A stretch of DNA of 7,061 bases from Thermoanaerobaculia bacterium (GTDB taxonomy: Bacteria; Acidobacteriota; Thermoanaerobaculia; Multivoradales; UBA5704): positions 1 through 7,061 of the forward strand of contig JAICSG010000200.1 in NCBI GenBank assembly GCA_025937035.1, given 5' to 3'. The notes beneath the pieces were generated by a model. It was not told where the DNA came from, did no database searches, and saw nothing but the letters and a program-made list of their open reading frames with translations. Below are positions 1-4,836 of this stretch, one piece after another; position 1 is the stretch's first letter, and each line of letters begins with the position of its first letter. A program made the position numbers and the translations under genes.

Positions 1-120
1 ATCCGTGGTGGTCGCCTGCATCACAGAGGGGTCGAGCCGGCTGACGCGGCGCAGGATCTCGAACAGGAAGCTTCTCTCGTCCTTGGTGGTGAAGCGGGAA
101 ACGAACTCATTGATCAACAT
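1..120 (-). CDS. N-terminus of a second leader-like short peptide (partial, runs off window)
   Basis: Only the first 40 codons are in the window; the reading frame is still open at base 1. The start is the ATG at 120-118, supported by a strong Shine-Dalgarno sequence (GGGAGGG) 8 nt upstream. The visible product begins MLINEFVSRFTTKDERSFLF. It aligns without gaps, from Met to Met, with the 61-residue peptide encoded at 1733-1548: 13 of the first 30 positions are identical (M1, I3, F6, S8, T11, E15, S17, L19, F20, L23, R24, S27, D30) and most others are conservative. After residue 30 the two diverge, as expected if residues 1-30 form a recognition leader and the remainder a variable core. It lies downstream of the ComQ-like isoprenyl transferase, so the two peptides flank the enzyme. 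It is probably a second substrate peptide. The missing C-terminus leaves open a longer protein that merely shares this N-terminal motif. No Trp is present in the visible part. Confidence 0.72.
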   Translation of the reverse strand, partial: MLINEFVSRFTTKDERSFLFEILRRVSRLDPSVMQATTTD

Positions 121-128
121 GATTGGAT

Positions 129-135
129 CCCTCCC
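129..135 (-). promoter_or_regulatory. Ribosome binding site of the second peptide gene
   Basis: GGGAGGG on the minus strand lies 8 nt before the ATG at 120-118. It is the best Shine-Dalgarno match near any start in the window and fixes the start of the partial peptide gene. Confidence 0.7.
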
Positions 136-219
136 GTAAAATTGTTTGATTGGTTGTGAGGGGCGCTGGAAGAGAGGAGGCCGGAGGCCCGCGCGCCGGG
201 AGGTACCGTGGAGCGGCGA

Positions 220-250
220 GGCCCGTAAAGGGAAAACGCCCGGACGGGCC
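220..250 (-). repeat. Nested inverted repeat in the leader of the second peptide
   Basis: The outer arms GGCCCG (220-225) and CGGGCC (245-250) are perfectly complementary and enclose a shorter GGG/CCC pair (230-232 with 239-241). This could form a stem-loop in the 5' untranslated RNA about 100 nt before the peptide start. There is no U-tract, so it does not look like an intrinsic terminator. The background is GC-rich, so chance is a real possibility. Confidence 0.35.
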
Positions 251-366
251 GGACGTGGGGAGCGAATTCGCAGGGAGACTCTCGGTCGGCTGGAGCTGCC
301 GGCTGGATTTTTCCATCATGCTCAACGTGATGCGGCAGAACGTGAGCATACCGAGAACCTCGCTTC

Positions 367-384
367 TCCGGCGAAAGGGCCGGA
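367..384 (-). repeat. 6-bp inverted repeat with 6-nt loop downstream of the transferase stop
   Basis: TCCGGC (367-372) and GCCGGA (379-384) pair perfectly around a 6-nt loop. The element lies about 58 nt after the stop codon of the isoprenyl transferase. No T-run follows on either strand, so a terminator role is not supported. It could be an operator or a minor RNA hairpin. Confidence 0.3.
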
Positions 385-441
385 TTCAAAAGCTATAGTG
401 CTACTACGACACGAAAACGCCCCCACTCCCTCGAAAATTTC

Positions 442-1395
442 TCAACAGGCCACCAGCGCCATGGGGTCCTCGACCCCGACCTTTTCGAGCAGCCGGTACA
501 ACGGCCGCATGTGGACCTCGAGAAGATGCTCGATCGGCTCCGGATCGCGCAGCGGAATCCGGGCGAGCCCTTCCCGCGCCTCTCGCGCCAGCTCGATCAG
601 CTTGAGCGTGCAGTAGCTGACCGCGCCGCAGCGGAAGAGGATCTTCTGGGCCTCGGCGAGCGCCCCGGGCTCGTCCACCCGCTCGACCAGGCGGATGAAT
701 TCCTCCCGCTCCGGGTGCGCGACGGTCATCGCGAACAGCAGCGGCAGGCAGTTGGAGGCGCGTTTCCAGTCGGCGCGCGCCGGCGTCTCCAGAGCGTCCG
801 TGATGTCGTCGCTGACCTGGATGAAGCGGCCGAGGACGCCGCCGACCTCCGCGAGCTGATCCGCGATGGAAACCGGCGCGCCGCCGAGCAGAGCGCCCAT
901 GCGCAGGGCCTCGCGGAAGAGCGGCGGCGTCTTGGTCCCCACCACCCGCCAGTACTCCTCCTCGCTGGTCAGATTCCGGGAGTCCAGGTCCTGCCCCAGG
1001 CAGGTGGCGAGCGACATCTGCGCGAAGCTCGACTGCAGGGCCGCGCGGACCGCCGCGGAGGCCTCGGCCTCCTCGATCAGGCGGTGCCCGGCGGCCTGGA
1101 ACGCCAGCGCCAGGTTCGCCGTCCGCCCCACGCCGAGATAGCGGAAATCGCCGCACGGCTCGTCGTCCAGCATGTCGTCCACCAGATGGATGCTGATCAG
1201 CGAGCAGAGGAGGGCCGACGAGGCGGGGAGCACGTCCGCCTCCCGCCCGCCCACCGCGCGGCAGGCGGCGACCGGGTGCTCCCAGACGGAGAGCGACTCC
1301 CGGTGCACCACGCGATCGATCAGCTTGAGCATCTGAGGCCAGGCGGAGACGGCCGGAAGATTCCGTACTCTGTTTTTGATCTCATCGAATCGCAT
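442..1395 (-). CDS. ComQ-like isoprenyl diphosphate synthase / peptide isoprenyl transferase
   Basis: This 317-residue cytoplasmic protein belongs to the all-alpha trans-isoprenyl diphosphate synthase superfamily. It carries both Mg-diphosphate-binding aspartate motifs: DDMLDDE at residues 73-79 and DDITD at 196-200, the latter in the typical FIQVSDDITD context. A GQDLD element (134-138), a Y...GTKT element (Y148, K155, T156) and DWKR (209-212) follow family order. The usual GGKRLRP stretch before the first motif and the RRG after it, which help bind isopentenyl diphosphate in chain-elongating enzymes, are not recognisable. ComQ of Bacillus belongs to the same superfamily, is about this length, and attaches farnesyl or geranyl to a Trp of the ComX peptide. 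The start ATG at 1395 has GGAG 8 nt upstream. The gene sits between two related short peptide genes on the same strand. I infer a peptide prenyl transferase; an ordinary polyprenyl diphosphate synthase for lipid or terpene synthesis is the main alternative. The superfamily call is secure, the peptide role less so. Confidence 0.82.
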   Translation of the reverse strand: MRFDEIKNRVRNLPAVSAWPQMLKLIDRVVHRESLSVWEHPVAACRAVGGREADVLPASSALLCSLISIHLVDDMLDDEPCGDFRYLGVGRTANLALAFQAAGHRLIEEAEASAAVRAALQSSFAQMSLATCLGQDLDSRNLTSEEEYWRVVGTKTPPLFREALRMGALLGGAPVSIADQLAEVGGVLGRFIQVSDDITDALETPARADWKRASNCLPLLFAMTVAHPEREEFIRLVERVDEPGALAEAQKILFRCGAVSYCTLKLIELAREAREGLARIPLRDPEPIEHLLEVHMRPLYRLLEKVGVEDPMALVAC

Positions 1396-1403
1396 TCGTA
1401 AAG

Positions 1404-1407
1404 CTCC
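1404..1407 (-). promoter_or_regulatory. Ribosome binding site of the isoprenyl transferase
   Basis: GGAG on the minus strand ends 8 nt before the ATG at 1395-1393, supporting that start. It is a short but well-placed match. Confidence 0.5.
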
Positions 1408-1419
1408 ATTCCCCCAAAT

Positions 1420-1441
1420 CTTCAGATCAGGACTTCAGATC
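1420..1441 (-). repeat. Pair of 9-bp direct repeats before the transferase start
   Basis: CTTCAGATC occurs at 1420-1428 and again at 1433-1441 (plus strand), separated by AGGA, giving a 13-bp period. The pair begins 25 bp upstream of the transferase ATG, in the untranslated gap after the peptide gene. It could be a tandem binding site or a recent small duplication. Nothing in the sequence decides between these. Confidence 0.4.
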
Positions 1442-1494
1442 GGGCCCCCCGAGGGCAACGCGCCTCCGGGAGGCCTCTTTACTGCTGGAGATCA

Positions 1495-1522
1495 GCGCGA
1501 AATCCTTTTGCAGATTTCGCGC
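1495..1522 (-). promoter_or_regulatory. Strong intercistronic hairpin between peptide and transferase genes
   Basis: GCGCGAAATC (1495-1504) and GATTTCGCGC (1513-1522) form a perfect 10-bp stem with an 8-nt loop. It starts 25 nt after the peptide stop codon and ends about 100 nt before the transferase start. On the minus strand the bases after the stem are TGATCTCCAG, not a U-run, so a classical intrinsic terminator is unlikely. In many RiPP operons a hairpin after the precursor gene raises precursor over enzyme levels by protecting the upstream mRNA or partly stopping transcription. That role is inferred here from position. Confidence 0.6.
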
Positions 1523-1547
1523 CAATCGGAACCGTCAGCTACACGGC

Positions 1548-1733
1548 TTACGCCGCCAGGTTGGCGGTGTTGGCTTGCAGAGACGGCCAGGCCGCCCATT
1601 CCGTGGTGACGACATCGGGATCCTCGGTGATGCTCTTCGGATTGTCGACCTGGCTGAGGCTGCGGAGGGCCTGGAACAGACGGCTCTCCTCGGTGGCGGA
1701 CGTAAGCTTGGAATAGAAGTCATGGATCTGCAT
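1548..1733 (-). CDS. Putative precursor peptide with C-terminal Trp residues (ComX-like substrate)
   Basis: This small gene encodes 61 residues beginning MQIHDFYSKLTSATEESRLF. Residues 1-30 match the N-terminus of the partial gene at 120-1 without gaps (13/30 identical), which identifies a conserved leader and supports the ATG at 1733 over the in-frame ATG 15 codons earlier. GGGGAG lies 10 nt upstream of the chosen start. The leader is predicted to be helical and amphipathic, followed by an acidic stretch (ITEDPD, 35-40) and a tail with two tryptophans, W46 and W49, in EWAAWP, ending QANTANLAA. There is no signal peptide, membrane segment, Cys or double-Gly cleavage site. A ComQ-like isoprenyl transferase lies 152 bp downstream on the same strand. 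ComX precursors are of similar length (about 55-60 residues) and are prenylated on a Trp near the C-terminus. I therefore infer a prenylated peptide precursor. Sequence similarity to ComX itself is not evident, and the exact modified Trp is unknown. Confidence 0.75.
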   Translation of the reverse strand: MQIHDFYSKLTSATEESRLFQALRSLSQVDNPKSITEDPDVVTTEWAAWPSLQANTANLAA

Positions 1734-1743
1734 TGGCGTAGCT

Positions 1744-1749
1744 CTCCCC
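1744..1749 (-). promoter_or_regulatory. Ribosome binding site of the first peptide gene
   Basis: GGGGAG on the minus strand lies 10 nt before the ATG at 1733-1731. Just upstream, 1752-1771 (CAGGG with CCCTG) could pair into a small hairpin next to this site and affect ribosome access; that hairpin is only weakly supported. Confidence 0.5.
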
Positions 1750-1820
1750 AGCAGGGCTCTGAGGCCCCCTGGTTTCAAAAGAAGTTAATGTTGAATACGA
1801 CTAACGGGTACGGCGAGCCC

Positions 1821-1838
1821 GACGGTGTCAGAACCGTC
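1821..1838. promoter_or_regulatory. Dyad GACGGT-N6-ACCGTC, candidate operator
   Basis: GACGGT (1821-1826) and ACCGTC (1833-1838) are perfect inverted copies around GTCAGA. The dyad starts about 20 bp downstream of the TTGACA at 1862-1857, where a regulator would contact the -10 region. The 10-mer GAACCGTCAG at 1831-1840 recurs exactly at 1529-1538, just downstream of the peptide gene. Confidence 0.35.
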
Positions 1839-1942
1839 AGGTGAGGCAGGCTGGCATGTCAAGTCCCCCCATCAAGTAATTGAAGATAACAACATGACGG
1901 AAACGCAGGGCGTGCGCACGTCCGGCGTCATAGTGCCACAAG

Positions 1943-1960
1943 TGTCAGAGAACCGTGACA
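1943..1960. promoter_or_regulatory. Dyad TGTCA-N8-TGACA, candidate operator
   Basis: TGTCA (1943-1947) and TGACA (1956-1960) are inverted copies around GAGAACCG. The block resembles the dyad at 1821-1838: both contain GTGTCAGA followed by ACCGT, with two extra bases here. Two related dyads about 120 bp apart in one promoter region suggest a shared DNA-binding protein. This is inference. Confidence 0.35.
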
Positions 1961-1969
1961 GCCCAGCGG

Positions 1970-1990
1970 AAAAAAATATTGGGAAAGCCC
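1970..1990 (-). terminator. Weak terminator-like element after the REC-EAL gene
   Basis: Just after the stop of the REC-EAL gene, the minus strand reads GGGCTTTCCC and then AATATTTTTTT. The T-rich tract is typical of an intrinsic terminator, but the visible stem is only three G-C pairs. It would separate the regulator gene from the peptide cassette. Confidence is low. Confidence 0.3.
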
Positions 1991-1995
1991 TGCGA

Positions 1996-3270
1996 TCAGG
2001 AAGCGGACGGCGCGGCGCCGAGCGGCTCGAGCACGCTCAGGCGATCGGCGGCATCTCCACCCTTCAGAATTTGTGCGAGCTCCCGGCCGGGCAGGGGCCG
2101 CTGAAAGAAATAACCCTGCGCATAATCGATTCCAAGCAAACGCAGGACCTCGGCGTCCTCGGCCGTCTCGACGGCCTCCATGACGGTCGCGGTGCCGGCG
2201 CGCGCGGCCATCTCCGCCGTGCTCTGAACGATGATCTGCTTGAACGGATCGTGGGCCAGGCCGCGGCAGAAGGTGCCGGAGATCTTCAGGAAGTCCGGAT
2301 GGAGATCCTGGAAAAGGTTTAGATTCGAGGAGCCCTCTCCGAAATCGTCGAGCGCGATGCGGAAGCCCCGCTCGCGCAGCCGCTGTAAGGTGGCCGCGAA
2401 GGCGCTCGGATTCACGATGGTCTGCTGCTCCGTGAGCTCCAGGGCGATGTCCTTCTCCTGGAGGCCCGCCGCGCGCACCGCGTCGCAGAGCCTGGACGCG
2501 AAATCGGGATTGGTGAGCGACCGCGGCTGGACGTTGAGGAAGGTGGTCACCGTGTTCCCCAGATGGATCACCTCGGAGAACGCGGCGCGGATGCAGATCA
2601 TGTCCGCCTCGAAGAGGAGCTCCTTCTGGGCCGCGTAGGCGAGGAAGACCGCCGGGCTGCCCAGCACCGAGTGGCTCGGCCCCCGGGCCAGGCTCTCGAC
2701 GCCGAACACCTCGAAACGGGGCGAGGCGTCCTGGAGCTTGACCACCGGCTGGAGCACGGCGCGGATCGGGTTGGCCGCCATGAAGTCCTCGAGCAGCTCG
2801 ATCTGCTGGACCTCCCCCTCCCCTTCGAGCGGCGCTCCGGGAGCGAGGCGCGCCGCGCGGCGGTCGAGCAGATAGCCGCGCAGCCGCGTCAGCCCCTCGG
2901 ACTTCTCCAGCACCGCGGTCACCCCCAGGACGGAGCAGAGATCGCGCACCGCCTGGTCGACGTAGCCGCTCAGCACGTAGACCGCCGTGTCGGGGAAGTT
3001 GGCGGTGACGAAGCGCACCAGCCGCATGCCGTCGAGACCGCCGAGCTGGGACACCGAGAGGTCGGTGATCACCACGTCGAAGCGGAAGCAGCGCAGGAGG
3101 GCCTCCGCCGCCTCGATCTCCATGCAGGTGGTCAGCTCGATCCCGGGCAGCCTCAGGCAGGCTGCCAGCGTGTCGACCACGATCGACTCATCGTCGAGAA
3201 TCAGAACCCGAAGCACGGCGTCAGTATCGTCCCGTCCGGAGGCGGGGCTCCGCGCCATGCGCCCCCGCAT
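1996..3270 (-). CDS. REC-EAL response regulator, predicted c-di-GMP phosphodiesterase
   Basis: The 424-residue protein has two domains and no membrane segment. Residues about 20-135 form a receiver domain with the acidic pair D26/D27, phospho-acceptor D70 (VVITDLS), S101 (VLSGY) and K123 (VLEKS). Residues about 160-408 form an EAL domain, which linearises cyclic di-GMP to pGpG. The signature is ESL rather than EAL (E192). The other catalytic landmarks are present: N246 (LNVQ), E278 (LELTE), D308/D309 (LDDFGEG), K329 (DFLKIS), E365 (VMEAVET) and Q385 (AQGYFFQ). Activity is therefore likely, controlled by phosphorylation of the receiver. The layout matches Pseudomonas RocR (REC-EAL, no GGDEF). 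The partner histidine kinase is not in the window. ATG 3270 is chosen as the longest start; ATG 3258 is possible, and neither has a good ribosome site. It precedes the peptide cassette by 262 bp on the same strand, so a functional link is possible but unproven. Confidence 0.9.
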   Translation of the reverse strand: MRGRMARSPASGRDDTDAVLRVLILDDESIVVDTLAACLRLPGIELTTCMEIEAAEALLRCFRFDVVITDLSVSQLGGLDGMRLVRFVTANFPDTAVYVLSGYVDQAVRDLCSVLGVTAVLEKSEGLTRLRGYLLDRRAARLAPGAPLEGEGEVQQIELLEDFMAANPIRAVLQPVVKLQDASPRFEVFGVESLARGPSHSVLGSPAVFLAYAAQKELLFEADMICIRAAFSEVIHLGNTVTTFLNVQPRSLTNPDFASRLCDAVRAAGLQEKDIALELTEQQTIVNPSAFAATLQRLRERGFRIALDDFGEGSSNLNLFQDLHPDFLKISGTFCRGLAHDPFKQIIVQSTAEMAARAGTATVMEAVETAEDAEVLRLLGIDYAQGYFFQRPLPGRELAQILKGGDAADRLSVLEPLGAAPSAS

Positions 3271-3312
3271 TCATCAAAAACATCCGATGTGGCCAAAGAA
3301 GATTGGTCTGCT

Positions 3313-3336
3313 GGGGAGGGTACCGTGCGTCTCCCC
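3313..3336 (-). terminator. Hairpin just after the second membrane-protein gene
   Basis: GGGGAG (3313-3318) and CTCCCC (3331-3336) pair perfectly around a 12-nt loop, starting 6 nt after the stop codon at 3343. No U-tract follows, so it is at best a weak or factor-assisted terminator. It may also act as a 3' mRNA stabiliser before the REC-EAL gene, 72 bp downstream of the stop. Confidence 0.35.
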
Positions 3337-3342
3337 GGAAAG

Positions 3343-4836
3343 TCAACCGCCACCCCGCTCGAAGAGCATGCCGGCGTCGTCCTCCCGGGTGAGCGTGTAG
3401 TACCGCCGCAGGCGTTCGCCCAGCTCGTGCCCCAGCGGCATCCGCCAGACGTAGAGGGCGTCCACCTGATCGCGGCTCACCCTGACGCGGTAGGAGCCGG
3501 GGGCCGACAACGCGTCCGTCAGGTCGGGGATGCTCACCGACTCGCGGAAGCGCACCGGGAAGAAATCGATCTTGGCCTCGTAGTTGTCCCAGTCGACCAG
3601 CCCCTTCTCGAGGGCCACGTAGCCGGTGGCGTGGGAGAGGACGTCGGTCGGCCAGACGCGCTCGAAGAGGAGCGTCAGCTCGCGGCTGTTGGGGGCGACG
3701 GGCGCAAGGCCCGCCAGGAAGCCGTCCACCCGCGCGCCCAGCGCCCGGTAGCCGTGGATCAGGTAGCCGAGATTGCCCAGGGCCACCAGGGCCAGCCCGC
3801 CGGCGGCCACGGCCGCCCCCCGCCGCCCCAGTCGGGGGGAGAGCCCGGGGAGCAGGATCAGGTAGGGATAAAGGCTCAGCCGGTTCTTGAGCAGCCACCC
3901 GCCGGCCGCCCCCTCGGGGCTGACGAAGTAGAAGACCGTGAAGAGCAGGGCCAGGAGGAGAAAGGCGCTCTCGGGCCGCCACAGCCCGCCGCGCCAGAGC
4001 GTGACGAGCAGGAGGAGCAGGAAGAGGAGGGCCAGGGGGACCGTCAGCCAGAGCTGATTCACGTGCAGTGTGACCAGCGCCTCCAGACGGACGAGGAACC
4101 GCGCCATCTGCGCAAGGGACCAGGTCGACGGCATCCGCCGGCCCCGCTGCATGGCGAAAAACCAGAGCGGCAGGATGGCCTGGGGGAGGAGGACCGCCAC
4201 GTGGAGCAGGTGGCGCCGCCAGGTCTCCCGCCGCAGGGTGGCCAGCCAGAGCACGGCGATCGCGATCAGCGCCAGCCCCAGGGAGAGGATGTGCGAGAAG
4301 TAGCAGAGCCAGAGGAGCAGGTTGATCCCCACCACGAAGCGGAGGCCGCCGGGCCGGTCGCGGTGGCGCCACCAGAAGCCGACGCCGAGCAGGAAGAAGG
4401 CGACGCTGATCGCGAAGTTGTAGAAGCCGAACTGGAAGAGCTGGTGGCAGACGAACGGAAAGGCCAGGAAGGCGAGCCAGCGCTCCTCCGGCCGCACGGC
4501 GCCGACGAGATACCAGGCGCCGGCCAGGAAGAGCAGCGCGTACCCGCTCACCAGGAGCTTCTCCGCCACCACCGGCGGCACGGCGAGCATGAGGAGGGCC
4601 ATCACCCCATGGCTCATCCAGTTCGGGTAGGGCCGGGCGTTGATCTCGTAGTACTGGTGGAACAGGGGGTAGCGCTCCACGTTCCCGTACTGCCGGAGGA
4701 TCCAGGCGTTGTAGGTATGGCAGGGGCCGTCCACCGTGGGGACGTGGCGCACCACCCAGAACGGCAGCACGTAGAGCAGGGCGAGCCCGAAGAAGAGCAC
4801 CCGCAGCCGGCGGCCCCCTCCCTTCTCCAGGATCAC
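3343..4836 (-). CDS. Polytopic membrane protein, GT-C glycosyltransferase-like (second paralog)
   Basis: I choose the GTG at 4836, which overlaps the stop of the upstream gene (GTGA). GGAAG lies 8 nt before it, and the resulting 497 residues match the 503-residue neighbour almost end to end. The frame stays open upstream, but that part only mirrors the neighbour gene in another frame. After a first membrane segment (about 11-28) comes a conserved loop with PTVDGPCHTYNAW (D36, H40, N43), then about eight or more further hydrophobic helices, the conserved HQLFQFGFYNF, CYFSHILS and SPEG...LLKNRLSLYP elements, and a roughly 150-residue non-membrane C-terminus including ALEKGLVDWDNYE. An acidic residue in the first external loop plus many helices is typical of GT-C enzymes that use lipid-linked sugars, but I cannot place it in a named family. 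It may glycosylate a lipid or surface polymer. It closes the argH-membrane protein operon. Confidence 0.75.
   Translation of the reverse strand: MILEKGGGRRLRVLFFGLALLYVLPFWVVRHVPTVDGPCHTYNAWILRQYGNVERYPLFHQYYEINARPYPNWMSHGVMALLMLAVPPVVAEKLLVSGYALLFLAGAWYLVGAVRPEERWLAFLAFPFVCHQLFQFGFYNFAISVAFFLLGVGFWWRHRDRPGGLRFVVGINLLLWLCYFSHILSLGLALIAIAVLWLATLRRETWRRHLLHVAVLLPQAILPLWFFAMQRGRRMPSTWSLAQMARFLVRLEALVTLHVNQLWLTVPLALLFLLLLLVTLWRGGLWRPESAFLLLALLFTVFYFVSPEGAAGGWLLKNRLSLYPYLILLPGLSPRLGRRGAAVAAGGLALVALGNLGYLIHGYRALGARVDGFLAGLAPVAPNSRELTLLFERVWPTDVLSHATGYVALEKGLVDWDNYEAKIDFFPVRFRESVSIPDLTDALSAPGSYRVRVSRDQVDALYVWRMPLGHELGERLRRYYTLTREDDAGMLFERGGG

Larger units (their letters stand above)
121..441 (-). 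other. 321-bp non-coding leader between the isoprenyl transferase and the second peptide gene
   Basis: I see no supported gene here: the open frames on both strands lack family resemblance and ribosome sites. The stretch is long for a gap inside an operon and is rich in inverted repeats (220-250 and 367-384 are listed separately). A TATAGC-like -10 candidate (minus strand, about 391-398) sits in the AT-richer part just after the transferase stop, but no convincing -35 accompanies it. The second peptide may therefore have its own promoter or a structured 5' untranslated region. That is inference. Confidence 0.5.
1734..1995 (-). promoter_or_regulatory. 262-bp control region upstream of the first peptide gene
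   Basis: There is no supported gene here. The stretch is clearly lower in GC than the genes around it, as expected for a promoter region. It contains a perfect TTGACA on the minus strand (1862-1857) as a -35 candidate, but the bases 17 nt further on (TGACGG) are a poor -10, so the promoter may need an activator or use another sigma factor. Two related dyads (1821-1838 and 1943-1960, listed separately) share the word GAACCGT. The peptide-transferase cassette is most likely transcribed from here. Confidence 0.4.

Noticed and set aside
404..1156. A 250-codon minus-strand frame overlapping the isoprenyl transferase
   Set aside because: Out-of-frame Gly/Arg/Ala-rich shadow of the transferase with no recognisable motif.
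511..1401. A 296-codon plus-strand frame opposite the isoprenyl transferase
   Set aside because: Arg/Asp/Gln-rich shadow without domains; the minus-strand frame has both DDxxD motifs.
1734..1778. Longer first peptide starting at ATG 1778 (15 extra residues)
   Set aside because: The second peptide aligns exactly from the ATG at 1733, which also has GGGGAG upstream; the extra residues have no counterpart.
1929..1944. TGGCAC on the minus strand as a sigma-54 -24 element
   Set aside because: No TTGC-type -12 element at the required spacing.
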